Shown piece after piece: positions 15,938-25,020 of a stretch of 64,000 nt of DNA. How positions within the stretch are numbered: position 1 is the first letter of the stretch; each line of letters opens with the position of its first letter. Where the stretch lies: positions 1,396,001 to 1,460,000 of the forward strand of contig NZ_CP064942.1 in the NCBI RefSeq assembly GCF_015679265.1. The letters run 5' to 3'. The DNA comes from Pontivivens ytuae. GTDB taxonomy: Bacteria > Pseudomonadota > Alphaproteobacteria > Rhodobacterales > Rhodobacteraceae. The position numbers and the translations under genes were made by a program. The notes beneath the pieces are model-generated. The model searched no databases, was not told where the DNA came from, and saw nothing but the letters and a program-made list of their open reading frames with translations.

Positions 15938-16581
15938 TCGCGCGCCCCGAAGAGAGCCGAGCCCACGCGGACATGCGTCGCGCCAAGCGCGATCGCCTGC
16001 TTGTAGTCACCGCTCATCCCCATGCTGAGTCCTGTCAGCCCGTTGCGCGCCGCGATCTTGCCGAGCAGCGCGAAATGCAGGCTCGGCTCCTCCTCCGCCG
16101 GGGGGATGCACATCAGGCCGGCGAGCGGCAGGTCCATGGCGCGGACCTCGGCAATAAAGTCGTCCGCCTCGGCCGGGGACACGCCTGCCTTCTGCGGCTC
16201 CTCACCCGTGTTCACCTGGATGAAGAGCTCGGGCGAGGCGCCACGCTCCTGCGCCAGATCGGCAAGGCGCCGGGCGAGCTTCGTCCGGTCAACGGTGTGG
16301 ATGGCATCGAACAGCTCGACCGCTTGGCGGACCTTGTTGGACTGGAGCGGCCCGATCAAATGGACCTTGGCGTCGGGATACTGCTCGCGAAAACGGGGCC
16401 ACTTGCCCACGGCCTCCTGCACCCGGTTCTCGCCGAACAGGCGGTGGCCCGCCTGCAACACCGCCTCGACCCGCGCATCGGGCTGCACCTTGGACACGGC
16501 GATGAGGTGAACGTCATTGCGCGGCCGCCCGGCCCGCTCGCAGGCCTCGGCAATCCCGCTCTCGATCTCGGCAAGTGACAT
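15928..16581 (-). CDS. yggS: YggS family pyridoxal phosphate-binding homeostasis protein
   Basis: A 217-residue cytoplasmic protein of the YggS/PROSC family, which binds pyridoxal 5'-phosphate and buffers it without known catalysis. The PLP lysine is Lys31 in HLIAVSKVQP. The conserved FGENRVQEA, HLIGPLQSNK, VNTGEEPQKAG and MGMSGDYKQAIALGATHVRVG motifs follow, each as expected. It lies just downstream of the porin on the same strand, but a strong terminator separates them. Confidence 0.93.
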   Translation of the reverse strand: MSLAEIESGIAEACERAGRPRNDVHLIAVSKVQPDARVEAVLQAGHRLFGENRVQEAVGKWPRFREQYPDAKVHLIGPLQSNKVRQAVELFDAIHTVDRTKLARRLADLAQERGASPELFIQVNTGEEPQKAGVSPAEADDFIAEVRAMDLPLAGLMCIPPAEEEPSLHFALLGKIAARNGLTGLSMGMSGDYKQAIALGATHVRVGSALFGARDYD

Positions 16582-16623
16582 GGCGCGCTCCTCCTCGGAC
16601 GCGCGTTATGGCGGGGTGGCGCG

Positions 16624-16657
16624 CAAAAGAAAAGGGCGGGTCCGAAGACCCGCCCTT
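16624..16657 (-). terminator. Intrinsic terminator of the porin gene
   Basis: Leftward, an 11-bp perfect stem (AAGGGCGGGTC with GACCCGCCCTT, 16657-16632) is closed by a TTCG tetraloop and followed by TTTCTTTTG. It is 25 bases after the porin stop. Confidence 0.9.
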
Positions 16658-16682
16658 CCCAAACCGTTCCGATCCGAGTGGA

Positions 16683-17702
16683 TCAGAAGGACATGCCGAT
16701 GCCGGCGCCGACGCGCAGCTCGTCAACATCGTCGGAACCCGCTTCTTCGGTCTCCTGGTAACCGATAGCTGCGACGAAGTCTGCACCGCCGCCGAGATCG
16801 TACTCCATGAAGGCACCGTAGCCGAGTGCTTCAGCGTCGGTCTCGTCAGCTTCGTTGTAGTCGATGTTCACACCGACGCCCGCTGCGCCAAGGGAGAACT
16901 CGGCGGATGCAGCGATGTTGAACTCTTCGTCATCGCCGTTCGCTTCGCTCTCGATGTCGGCAAACGAATAGGTTGCGGTCAGCTCAACGCCGCCCAGCTC
17001 TGTGCTGCCGGAGATACCGAAAACCTGCGAACCATCGAGGTCACCGTCACCAGCCAGCGTCTGGTACGCGATACCGACGTTTGCGAAGTCACCGAGATCG
17101 AAGTTTGCACCGATGCCGTATGCGTTGACGTCCGAACCGCCGTCCTCGTCTTCACCGTCCTCGTAGGAGACGGAGAACGTAGCAGCGGCAAGCGCCAGAT
17201 CGTAGCGGATGATCTGTGCGTCACCAGTGATGTCGGCGGCGTTATCGGCGTTATCATCGACGGCGCCGTCGAAGCCATCGTCGCCGAGGTCAACAGTACC
17301 CAGCACGGAGCCTTCGAGGTAGAAGTCAGCTTCGTCAGCCAGACCGCCACCAGCAACTTCGATCATTGCCTGGTCGAATGCACCGTTGGTGTCACCACCG
17401 GTGATCGTACCAAACGCGCCGGAGATGAACGCAGACGTGTCGGTCGCTTCGCTGTCGTCCAGGAACACGCCGGTCGCACCGAAGGAGATGCCGCCGTCGG
17501 TCACGCCGGTCAGCGCGAACGACACTTCGTAGTCGTTGTGCACACGGATCGCGTCGCCGGAGCCTTCCGTCGCGTCGGTGTCCTGATAGGTGAGGCCGAG
17601 CTCGGCGTCGCCGGAGATTGCGATGTTTGCATTCTGTGCGAACGAAGCGCCGGCGAAGCCGAACGCAACGAGTGCCGTGGAGGCGAAGAGCACGTTCTTC
17701 AT
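16683..17702 (-). CDS. Rhodobacter-type outer-membrane porin
   Basis: A 339-residue general porin. A signal peptide (cleavage near SFAQ, residue 22) precedes a highly acidic 16-strand-type barrel with alternating hydrophobic strands and Gly/Asp-rich loops. It ends in the aromatic GIGMSF, the outer-membrane insertion signal. It starts NANIAISGDAELGLTYQD, typical of Rhodobacterales porins of the gram-negative porin family. GAGGGACAACCC sits before the ATG at 17702. The gene is monocistronic with its own terminator, and codon choice is strongly uniform, as expected for an abundant protein. Confidence 0.9.
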   Translation of the reverse strand: MKNVLFASTALVAFGFAGASFAQNANIAISGDAELGLTYQDTDATEGSGDAIRVHNDYEVSFALTGVTDGGISFGATGVFLDDSEATDTSAFISGAFGTITGGDTNGAFDQAMIEVAGGGLADEADFYLEGSVLGTVDLGDDGFDGAVDDNADNAADITGDAQIIRYDLALAAATFSVSYEDGEDEDGGSDVNAYGIGANFDLGDFANVGIAYQTLAGDGDLDGSQVFGISGSTELGGVELTATYSFADIESEANGDDEEFNIAASAEFSLGAAGVGVNIDYNEADETDAEALGYGAFMEYDLGGGADFVAAIGYQETEEAGSDDVDELRVGAGIGMSF

Positions 17703-17764
17703 GGGTTGTCCCTCGTGAGTTAAAGGTACACCGACACTCACACCCCTGTGAGGCGGTTGAGGGG

Positions 17765-17793
17765 AAAATCGGCAAACTGGCCTCAATCGTCAA
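17765..17793 (-). promoter_or_regulatory. Possible porin promoter
   Basis: Reading leftward, TTGACG (17793-17788) and GATTTT (17770-17765) are spaced by 17 bases. The -35 is good and the -10 is poor. A small inverted repeat CTCACA-CCCC-TGTGAG (17737-17752) lies in the predicted 5' leader and could be a regulator or RNA-structure site. Confidence 0.4.
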
Positions 17794-17879
17794 AGGGTTT
17801 CGCCGTGAGGTCTCGCATAACGCGATTGCTGATGCCGCGATGTCACAGTGCGTGCAGCCGGCCTTTCCGGACCAAAACG

Positions 17880-17907
17880 CTTGTTCACACCCCGGCGCCT
17901 CTATAAG
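17880..17907 (+). promoter_or_regulatory. Possible promoter of the DUF3576-leuS-lptE-holA unit
   Basis: CTTGTT (17880-17885) and TATAAG (17902-17907) are spaced by 16 bases and lie just before the DUF3576 start. The sequence fits the CTTG-type -35 common in alphaproteobacteria. Confidence 0.4.
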
Positions 17908-17928
17908 ACAGGGCGACGAAGATCGCGG

Positions 17929-18438
17929 ATGGAGCACTCACCCTTGCCTCACTATGCGAAGACCGCCGCCGTACTCAGCATTCTGACGCTCGCGGCCTGC
18001 GGCGGAGAAGAGTCGGCCGAGCGACAGCTCGCGAACGCTCCCGTGCAGCCCGGCGAGGGGCTCAGCATCAATCGCGTGCTGTCCGGCGAGCTGTTCCAGA
18101 ACCAGGGCCCCGCGCTCAACGTGAATGCGTTCCTGTGGCGCGCCTCGCTGGATACGCTGGACTTTTTGCCGATCGCCTCGACCGACCCGTTTGGCGGAGT
18201 CATCACGACCGACTGGGGTGCGCCTGCGGCTCTCGTGGGCGAGCGTTACAGGGCTGTCGTGGTCATTCAGTCGGATGAACTTTCGGTGGATTCGCTTCGG
18301 CTCGGGCTCTTCCGGCAGGTCCGGGACGAGGCCGCCTGGGTGGACGCTCCGGTGGCGGAGCAAACGACCCGGCAGCTCGAAGACGCCATCCTTCTGCGCG
18401 CCCGCCAGTTGCGCCGGGACGACGCGCTCAACCGCTGA
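17929..18438 (+). CDS. DUF3576 domain-containing lipoprotein
   Basis: A 169-residue predicted lipoprotein. A short signal peptide ends in a lipobox LTLAACGG, so the mature protein starts at the Cys near residue 24. The body matches DUF3576, including WRASLDTLDFLPIASTDPFGG and TDWGAP, and ends in LRARQLRRDD. The family is confined largely to alphaproteobacteria, is usually found just upstream of leuS and lptE as here, and has no assigned function. An envelope role is likely from localisation and neighbours. Confidence 0.88.
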   Translation: MEHSPLPHYAKTAAVLSILTLAACGGEESAERQLANAPVQPGEGLSINRVLSGELFQNQGPALNVNAFLWRASLDTLDFLPIASTDPFGGVITTDWGAPAALVGERYRAVVVIQSDELSVDSLRLGLFRQVRDEAAWVDAPVAEQTTRQLEDAILLRARQLRRDDALNR

Positions 18439-18479
18439 TAGGCTCCGGGAGAAGCCCGGACGCCAGATGAGAGATCCAG

Positions 18480-21056
18480 ATGTCGCGATATAACGCCCGC
18501 GTCACCGAGCCCAAATGGCAACAGGTCTGGGCCCGATCCCGTGTCTTTTGCGCAACTCGGGACGTCACAAAACCGAAATACTACGTGCTGGAGATGTTCC
18601 CGTATCCATCCGGCCGCATTCACATAGGCCATGTGCGGAACTACACAATGGGCGATGTGATCGCGCGCTACAAAAAAGCGCGCGGCTTCAACGTTCTGCA
18701 CCCGATGGGATGGGACGCCTTCGGGATGCCGGCCGAGAATGCCGCGATGGAGAAGGGCGTCCACCCCGGCGACTGGACCTACCAGAACATCGCTGACATG
18801 CGCGAGCAGATGCAGCCACTGGGCTTCTCCCTCGACTGGGAGCGGGAATTCGCGACCTGCGATCCCGAATACTATGGTCAGCAGCAGGCGCTGTTTCTCG
18901 ACTTCCTAGAAGCCGGGCTGATCGACCGCAAGAAATCGGTGGTGAACTGGGATCCCGTCGACATGACCGTGCTCGCCAACGAGCAGGTGGAGGACGGGCG
19001 CGGCTGGCGCTCCGGCGCGCTGGTGGAGCGCAAGGAGCTCACCCAGTGGTTCTTCAAGATCTCCGACATGGCCGACGAGCTGTTGGAGGCGATCGACACG
19101 CTGGAGGAGTGGCCGGAGAAGGTGCGCCTGATGCAGGCCAACTGGATCGGCAAGTCGCGCGGCCTGCAGTTCAGCTTCGACTTCGCGAGCGGTCTCGACG
19201 GGTTCGAGGCGCTGGAGGTCTATACCACGCGCCCCGACACGCTGATGGGCGCGAGCTTTGCCGCGATTTCGCCTGACCACCCGCTGGCCAAGGCGCTGGA
19301 GGAACAGCGTGACGACATCAAGGCCTTCAACGAGGAATGCCGCCGCGGCGGAACCTCGGAAGAAGAGATCGAGAAGGCGGAGAAGCGCGGCATCGACACC
19401 GGGCTGACCGTGACCCACCCGCTCGACCCGGATTGGGAGCTGCCGGTCTGGATCGCGAACTTCATCCTGATGGACTACGGCACGGGCGCGATCTTCGGCT
19501 GCCCGGCGCATGACCAACGGGACCTCGACTTCGCGCGGAAATACGGCCTGCCGGTGCAGGACGTCTACATGCCGGTCGATGGTGGCGAGCCGGTGGAGAA
19601 CGAGGCCTTCGTGCCGCCAAAGACCGAGAAGGTCCGCTATGTCCGCGGCTTCGCGGGCGACGAGGTGCAGACCGGCGACGAGGGTGTCGCCGCCGCCATC
19701 GCCCATGCAGAGGCGAGCGACTACGGCACCGGCGTCACCAAGTATCGCCTGCGCGACTGGGGTCTGTCCCGCCAGCGGTACTGGGGCGCGCCGATCCCCA
19801 TCGTCCATTGCGAGGACTGCGGCCTCGTGCCGGAGAAGAAGGAGAACCTGCCCGTCGAGTTGCCGAAGGACGTGGATCTGTCCGTCCCCGGCAATCCGCT
19901 CGACCGGCATCCGACCTGGCGCGACGTGCCCTGCCCCGCCTGCGGCAAACCGGCGAAGCGCGAGACGGACACGATGGACACCTTCGTCGACTCGTCCTGG
20001 TACTTCGCCCGCTTCACCGCACCCGATGCGGAGACACCAACGGATCCGGAGGCCGCGGCCTACTGGATGAACGTGGACCAGTATATCGGCGGGGTGGAGC
20101 ACGCGATCCTGCACCTGCTCTACTCCCGCTTCTTTGCGCGCGCCATGATCCGCACCGGCCACCTGCCGGAGGGCGCGGCCGAGCCGTTCAATGCGCTCTT
20201 CACCCAAGGCATGGTCACGCACGAGACGTACTCGACCAAGGACGCGCAGGGCCGCACGGTCTGGCATTCCCCGTCCGAGGTAGTGCGTACCGACAGCGGC
20301 GCGAAGCTGGAGGATGGCACGCCGGTCGAGATCGGCCCGGTCATCAAGATGTCGAAGTCGAAGAAGAACGTCGTCGACCCGATGGAGATCATCGACCAGT
20401 ACGGGGCCGACACCGCCCGCTGGTTCGTCATGTCCGACAGCCCGCCGGAGCGGGACGTGGAGTGGACCGCGGCCGGCGCCGATGCCGCATGGAAGCACCT
20501 GCAACGGGTCTGGCGGCTGGTCGCCGAGCTCGAAGAGACCCCGCCCGCCGTTGATGAGAAGGACGGGGCGGAGGCGATCGCCCTGCGCCGCCTCACCCAC
20601 CGAACCATCGCGGACGTGACCGCCTCGATCGAAGGCTTCTCCTTCAACAAGGGCGTTGCGAAGCTCTACGAACTGACCAACGCCATCGCGAAGGCGAAGG
20701 GCGGCGCGGACGTGGCACGGGCCAAGCGCGATGCGCTGAGCGCCCTCGCCCAGCTCATGCAGCCGATGACCCCGCATCTCGCCGAGGAGATGTGGGAGGC
20801 TCTGGGTGGCGAGGGACTTCTGGTCAACGCGCCCTGGCCGGAGGCGGACGAGGCGTACCTGGTCAAAGACACCGTGCTGCTGCCGATCCAGATCAACGGC
20901 AAGAAGCGCTCCGAGATCACGGTGGCCAAGGACGCCGACCGCGAGACGGTGGAAGCCGCGGCGCTTGCCGATGAGGCCGTGCAGCGCGCCCTCGACGGCA
21001 AGGCACCCCGCAAGGTGATCGTCGTGCCCGGCCGGATCGTGAACCTTGTCGCCTGA
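18480..21056 (+). CDS. leuS: Leucine--tRNA ligase
   Basis: An 858-residue class Ia aminoacyl-tRNA synthetase charging tRNA-Leu. The HIGH motif is HIGH at residues 48-51 inside [11 protein letters not shown], and KMSKS is at 623-627. The editing (CP1) domain contains [12 protein letters not shown] and [15 protein letters not shown] with the conserved Asp. The C-terminal anticodon-binding part ends in [17 protein letters not shown]. Length and domain order are normal. The lptE gene begins inside its last codons. Confidence 0.98.
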   Translation: MSRYNARVTEPKWQQVWARSRVFCATRDVTKPKYYVLEMFPYPSGRIHIGHVRNYTMGDVIARYKKARGFNVLHPMGWDAFGMPAENAAMEKGVHPGDWTYQNIADMREQMQPLGFSLDWEREFATCDPEYYGQQQALFLDFLEAGLIDRKKSVVNWDPVDMTVLANEQVEDGRGWRSGALVERKELTQWFFKISDMADELLEAIDTLEEWPEKVRLMQANWIGKSRGLQFSFDFASGLDGFEALEVYTTRPDTLMGASFAAISPDHPLAKALEEQRDDIKAFNEECRRGGTSEEEIEKAEKRGIDTGLTVTHPLDPDWELPVWIANFILMDYGTGAIFGCPAHDQRDLDFARKYGLPVQDVYMPVDGGEPVENEAFVPPKTEKVRYVRGFAGDEVQTGDEGVAAAIAHAEASDYGTGVTKYRLRDWGLSRQRYWGAPIPIVHCEDCGLVPEKKENLPVELPKDVDLSVPGNPLDRHPTWRDVPCPACGKPAKRETDTMDTFVDSSWYFARFTAPDAETPTDPEAAAYWMNVDQYIGGVEHAILHLLYSRFFARAMIRTGHLPEGAAEPFNALFTQGMVTHETYSTKDAQGRTVWHSPSEVVRTDSGAKLEDGTPVEIGPVIKMSKSKKNVVDPMEIIDQYGADTARWFVMSDSPPERDVEWTAAGADAAWKHLQRVWRLVAELEETPPAVDEKDGAEAIALRRLTHRTIADVTASIEGFSFNKGVAKLYELTNAIAKAKGGADVARAKRDALSALAQLMQPMTPHLAEEMWEALGGEGLLVNAPWPEADEAYLVKDTVLLPIQINGKKRSEITVAKDADRETVEAAALADEAVQRALDGKAPRKVIVVPGRIVNLVA

Positions 21057-21567
21057 CCGGCGGCATATCCTCGCGCTCCTCGCACTGGCCCCGCTCGCCG
21101 GATGCGGGTTCGAACCGCTCTATGGATCGGCCGCCGCCGGATCGGAGCTGCGCAACCGGATCCGCGTCACCAATATCGAGGGGCGGGAGGGGTTCTTCCT
21201 GCGCGAGCGCCTGCTGCGCCGCTTCGGCACGCCGGCGGAGGACGCGCCGCTGATCCTCGACGTGGAGCTCACGACCTCGACCCAGGGCCTCGCCATCACG
21301 CAAGACGCGGACATCACGCGGATCAACCTGCGCGGCGAGGCGGTCTACAGCCTGCGCGCGAGCGGCAATCCGGAGGTCCTGCTCACCGACCGGCTGATCG
21401 GCAACGCAGGCTACTCCGCCCCCGCTTCGACCGAGGATCAGGAGCCCATCGCCTCCCCCCTCGCCGCGCGGGTGGCGGAGGAGGATGCGCGCCAGCGCGT
21501 GGCGGAGTATCTGGCCGAGCAGATTGCCGACCGCGTCCTGATCGCCGCCGAACAGTTCGAGATATGA
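21046..21567 (+). CDS. lptE: LPS-assembly lipoprotein LptE
   Basis: A 173-residue outer-membrane lipoprotein that plugs and helps fold the LptD barrel, the last step in LPS export. The lipobox is PLAGC with Cys20, followed by GFEPLYGS, the family hallmark. The only start with a full signal peptide is a TTG at 21046, overlapping leuS by 11 bp. It overlaps holA by ATGA. The order leuS-lptE-holA is a widely conserved proteobacterial arrangement. Confidence 0.93.
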   Translation: MSPDRRHILALLALAPLAGCGFEPLYGSAAAGSELRNRIRVTNIEGREGFFLRERLLRRFGTPAEDAPLILDVELTTSTQGLAITQDADITRINLRGEAVYSLRASGNPEVLLTDRLIGNAGYSAPASTEDQEPIASPLAARVAEEDARQRVAEYLAEQIADRVLIAAEQFEI

Positions 21568-22586
21568 AGCTCGCCCCGCGCGACTGGCCAGCCTTTCTGA
21601 AGCGCCCCGATGTCTCCAAGGCGGGGCTTCTCCTCTACGGACCCGACGCGATGCGGATCGCGGACCGCCGCAAGGCGCTGGTCGAGGCCCTCGTCGGCCC
21701 GCAGGGTGCGGAGGAGATGCGGTTCGAGCGGATGGCCGCCAGCGAGCTGCGCAGCGATGCGGCCCGGCTGGCCGATGCGCTGAAGGCGCAGGGTTTCTTC
21801 CCGGGCCAGCGCGCCGTGCTGGTGGAGGACGCGACGGACGGCCTTGCGAAGTCGATCTCCCCCGCGCTGGAGGATTGGCGGGAGGGGGACGCGTTCCTGC
21901 TCGTCACCGCCGGTCAGCTCACCGCCCGTTCCGCCCTGCGCAAGCTCTTCGAAGGGGCGGGCAACGCCTATGCGCTCGCCATCTACGCCGACCCGCCGGG
22001 GCGGGAGGAGATCGAGGCGATGATGGAGAAGGCGGGCGTTGCGGCCGCCGGCGACGCGATGGCCGCGCTCACCGCCATGGGCCGCACGCTGGAACCGGGG
22101 GATTTCGCCCAGCTCCTCGAAAAGCTGGCGCTCTACAAGCGCGGCGACAACGAGCCGCTGACGGTGGCGGAGATCGAAGCGCTCGCGCCCCAGACCGCCG
22201 ACGATAACGTAGATGCGCTCGTCGCGGCGGTGGCGGACTGCATGGTGCCGCGCATCGGCCTCGCCATGTCCCGGCTCGAGGCGCAGGGTGCGAACCCCAC
22301 CACCATCTGCATCGGTACGACCCGCCATTTCCGCCAGCTCCACGCCGCGGCCGGCGCCGGTGGCCGCGCCGAGGAGGCGCTGCAACGCCTGCGCCCCCCG
22401 GTCTTCGGCCCGCGGCGCGATGCGATGGCCGCTCAGGTCCGCGCCTGGGGCCTGCCGCGCCTCGAACGCGCTCTGATGGCGCTGACCGAGACCGATCTCG
22501 CCCTGCGCGGCGGCAGCGGCGCGCCCGCGATGCCGCTTCTCGAACGCGCGCTCATCCGCGTCGCGATGATGCGCCCCCGGACCTGA
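21564..22586 (+). CDS. holA: DNA polymerase III subunit delta
   Basis: A 340-residue clamp-loader subunit that opens the beta clamp at replication forks. It begins at the ATG overlapping the lptE stop. The N-terminal AAA-like fold carries LLLYGPDAMRIADRRKALVEAL, and the lid region has RFERMAASEL. The C-terminal collar has CMVPRIGLAMSRLEAQGANP and ends LLERALIRVAMM. Such divergent delta subunits are hard to call from motifs alone, but position after leuS-lptE makes the assignment secure. Confidence 0.93.
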   Translation: MKLAPRDWPAFLKRPDVSKAGLLLYGPDAMRIADRRKALVEALVGPQGAEEMRFERMAASELRSDAARLADALKAQGFFPGQRAVLVEDATDGLAKSISPALEDWREGDAFLLVTAGQLTARSALRKLFEGAGNAYALAIYADPPGREEIEAMMEKAGVAAAGDAMAALTAMGRTLEPGDFAQLLEKLALYKRGDNEPLTVAEIEALAPQTADDNVDALVAAVADCMVPRIGLAMSRLEAQGANPTTICIGTTRHFRQLHAAAGAGGRAEEALQRLRPPVFGPRRDAMAAQVRAWGLPRLERALMALTETDLALRGGSGAPAMPLLERALIRVAMMRPRT

Positions 22587-22596
22587 AGGAGAGCCC

Positions 22597-23208
22597 ATGA
22601 CCTACACCGTGATCGGCAGCCCGACGAGCCGCGCCATGCGCGTGATGTGGGCGCTGGAGGAGTTGGGGCAGGACTACCAGATCAACCCCGCCTACCCAGC
22701 GACGCCCGAGGCGAAGAAGTACAACCCGTCGGGCAAGATCCCCGCCCTCGTGGTCGATGACAGCGTCATCACCGAGTCCATGGCCATCGTCCAGTTCCTC
22801 GCCGACCGCCATGGTGCGCTGACCAAACCGGCGGGCACGCTGGAGCGGGCGGAGCAGGACGCACATGTCCACTTCCTGCTCGACCAGATGGACAGCGTGC
22901 TCTGGACCGCCTCCAAGCACACCTTCGTCCTGCCAGAGGAGCACCGCCATCGTCCGGTGAAGGACACGGCGCGCTACGAATGGGCGATCGCCGTCGAGCG
23001 GCTGGAGGAGCGGCTGGGCGACGGCCCGTTCCTGATGGGCGAGACCTTCACCGTGGCCGACATCCTCGCCGCGCACTGCCTAAGCTGGGCCAAGGCCGCG
23101 AAGTTCGAGGTAGCGAGCGAGGGTGTTGCCGCCTACGGCAAGATGTGCCGCGCGCGCCCCGGCTTCCGCAATGCGCTGGAACGGGCGGCCGCGCTCAAGG
23201 CGAGCTGA
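22597..23208 (+). CDS. Glutathione S-transferase family protein
   Basis: A 203-residue cytoplasmic protein. The N-terminal thioredoxin-like domain (about 1-78) contains SPTSRAMRVMWALEELG, NPSGKIPALVVDD and the glutathione-binding ITESMAI motif. The all-helical C-terminal domain includes MGETFTVADILAAHCLSWA, the usual N-capping region. A serine near residue 10-12 is the likely catalytic residue. The substrate is unknown. It lies 10 bp after holA and probably belongs to the same transcript. Confidence 0.9.
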   Translation: MTYTVIGSPTSRAMRVMWALEELGQDYQINPAYPATPEAKKYNPSGKIPALVVDDSVITESMAIVQFLADRHGALTKPAGTLERAEQDAHVHFLLDQMDSVLWTASKHTFVLPEEHRHRPVKDTARYEWAIAVERLEERLGDGPFLMGETFTVADILAAHCLSWAKAAKFEVASEGVAAYGKMCRARPGFRNALERAAALKAS

Positions 23209-23217
23209 GGTCGCGCC

Positions 23218-23745
23218 TCAGAACTGCCGCCGCAGGCCCACCACCAGCGCGTTGGAGCCGTTGAACTCGCCGGTCAGCCCGAAGGCGTTCGACCGGTGGT
23301 GGATGCGGGTGATGATCTCCGTCTCGCCGGGGCCGTCGAAGGCCGCCTCGGCCATCCAGTAGATGTTGAACCGCTGCGCGCCGCCGTCCCGCTCGATCTC
23401 GAATTCCGGCTCCACGTCGGTGATCGAGGGGCCGAGGCCGAAGGCGAGGCTGTCGAGCGGCCCGCGCCCGACATCGAGCCGGGCGGTGACCAGCGCATTC
23501 GCCTCCCACACCTCCTGCTCCCCGAAATGGCGGACGATCTGCCCCTCGACCTCGAACACCGATCCGATGGGGCGCGACAGGGCGAAGCCGACGAGGCCTG
23601 GCTCCTGAAAATCGACATTCGGCGGCCAGAGGACCTCCTGCCAGTCGTTGTCGGTGAGCACGCCGCCGAAGATCGCGACCGACGGGCGGTCATTTGCCTG
23701 GGCGGCACCGGCGAGCATCAACAGGACGCAGATGGTTCTGAGCAA
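23218..23745 (-). CDS. Putative outer-membrane beta-barrel protein, PagL/acyloxyacyl hydrolase-like
   Basis: A 175-residue exported protein with a signal peptide (AQA-ND) and a terminal phenylalanine (GLRRQF), typical of outer-membrane barrels. IHHRSNAFG near residues 150-158 resembles the HxSNA catalytic motif of PagL lipid A 3-O-deacylases, followed by a Glu ten residues after the His. The spacing to Glu differs from PagL, so the enzymatic call is tentative. The start is a TTG at 23745 preceded by AGAGGTG. It stands alone, convergent with the GST gene. Confidence 0.55.
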   Translation of the reverse strand: MLRTICVLLMLAGAAQANDRPSVAIFGGVLTDNDWQEVLWPPNVDFQEPGLVGFALSRPIGSVFEVEGQIVRHFGEQEVWEANALVTARLDVGRGPLDSLAFGLGPSITDVEPEFEIERDGGAQRFNIYWMAEAAFDGPGETEIITRIHHRSNAFGLTGEFNGSNALVVGLRRQF

Positions 23746-23863
23746 GCGACACCTCTCAAAGCTCCCACGAGAGGTGCGCGGAGCCGTTCATGAACAAATG
23801 GCAACGAATGACCTCACGGCAATACGGGCGGCGCAAATTGCCGCGCCCTGTGGCGGGCCAAAT

Positions 23864-23892
23864 GGAAAGGGCGGCACGGGGCCGCCCTTTCC
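23864..23892 (-). terminator. Terminator after the TRAP binding-protein gene
   Basis: A 12-bp perfect stem (GGAAAGGGCGGC / GCCGCCCTTTCC) has a 5-base loop and ATTTGG downstream on the minus strand. It is 8 bases past the TRAP binding-protein stop codon and could also work on the plus strand. Confidence 0.8.
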
Positions 23893-23899
23893 TGCGAAA

Positions 23900-25009
23900 T
23901 CAAAACGTCTCGTCGAAGACCGGGATCGCGATGTCCCGGCGCGCGAAATAGGCGGCGAAGGTGGAGGCGTTCCACTCCATCAGCCCGCGCTGGTAAGCGA
24001 GGAAGCTCTCGTTGATCCGGCGGCCCAGATCGTCGTCCTCCGCCACCGAGGCGCGGACGCGGTAGGCAACCTCGGCGAGGCGATCGAAGACCTCCTCCGG
24101 CAGCTTGGTGGGCTGCGTGCCGAACTCCATCAGCATCTGGCTGAGCGCGTGGCCGTTGCCCGCGTAGTATTGCGAACAGGCAAGGCTGTTCTCCATCGCC
24201 GCCGCCGTCTCGATCACCGCCTGGTCGCGCGGGTCGAGCTGGTTCCACAGCTCCAGTCCGATGCCGAGGCCCGACACCGTGCCCGGCTCCTGGAAGCCCG
24301 GGAAGATGTAGGTGGCCAGCAGCTTGGGGAAGCCGAAGGCGAGGTCGTCGTTCGGCCCAACCCATTCCAGCGCGTTGATCTGCCCGTCGAAGAGCGCGTC
24401 AACGATGGCGCCCGCGGGCGTCGTCACCGTCTCCGCCCCCAGCTCGCGCAGCACCGCGCCGCCCAGGCCCGGGATCCGCATCGTGAGGTCGGAGAAATCG
24501 TCGACGCTGCGGATCGGCTCGTTGAACCAGCCGCCCATCTGCACGCCGGTGCCACCGCAGGCGATGGTCCGCACGCCGAAACGGGCGCCGAGCTCGTTCC
24601 AGAGCTCCTGCCCGCCGCCGAAGGCGAGCCAGCCATGCATCTCCGTCATCAGGAGGCCCAGCGGCACCGAGGTGAAGAAGTTGAAGGCCCGGTGCTTGCC
24701 CTGGAAGTAGTAGTCGGCGGAGTGATACAGCTCCGCCCGCCCGTCGGCCACGGCGTCGTGCACGTCGAACGGTCCCACAAGCTGCCCGGCCGAGAACACC
24801 TCGACCTGCAGCCGCCCGTCGGAGAGATCCGTGATGTTCTGCGCCGCGCGCCGGGCCGAGCCGTCGAGGATGGCGAGGGCGGAGGGCCAGGAGGTCACCA
24901 TGCGAAGCTGGCGCACACCCTGCGCATAGAGCGGTGCGGCAAGCGCGGCGGGGGCTGCCGCGGCGGCGCCGAGGGCCGTGCGGCGGGAGATCTTGGTCAT
25001 CTTGCTCAT
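23900..25009 (-). CDS. TRAP transporter substrate-binding protein (DctP/TakP-like)
   Basis: A 369-residue periplasmic binding protein of the DctP family. A twin-arginine-type signal, SRRTALGAAAAAP, precedes cleavage near LYAQG. Family ligand motifs are intact: GGTGVQMGGWF, the carboxylate-binding Arg in LTMRIPGLGG, and NALEWVGPNDDLAFGF. The last is typical of TakP-like proteins that bind alpha-keto acids, though the substrate is inferred only by family. GGGGACGAAAG precedes the ATG at 25009. It lies 11 bp after a diverged paralogue. No DctQ/DctM membrane genes are in the window. Confidence 0.9.
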   Translation of the reverse strand: MSKMTKISRRTALGAAAAAPAALAAPLYAQGVRQLRMVTSWPSALAILDGSARRAAQNITDLSDGRLQVEVFSAGQLVGPFDVHDAVADGRAELYHSADYYFQGKHRAFNFFTSVPLGLLMTEMHGWLAFGGGQELWNELGARFGVRTIACGGTGVQMGGWFNEPIRSVDDFSDLTMRIPGLGGAVLRELGAETVTTPAGAIVDALFDGQINALEWVGPNDDLAFGFPKLLATYIFPGFQEPGTVSGLGIGLELWNQLDPRDQAVIETAAAMENSLACSQYYAGNGHALSQMLMEFGTQPTKLPEEVFDRLAEVAYRVRASVAEDDDLGRRINESFLAYQRGLMEWNASTFAAYFARRDIAIPVFDETF

Positions 25010-25020
25010 CTTTCGTCCCC

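Noticed and set aside
17703..17928. An sRNA or riboswitch in the porin-DUF3576 divergent region
   Set aside because: There are promoter-like hexamers and a 6-bp inverted repeat, but no terminator-ended transcript or recognisable riboswitch fold.
18906..20777. A 623-codon open frame antisense to leuS
   Set aside because: It is a high-GC shadow frame; its translation is a Arg/Val/Leu/Gly-rich mixture without domains, and the sense frame is an intact leuS.
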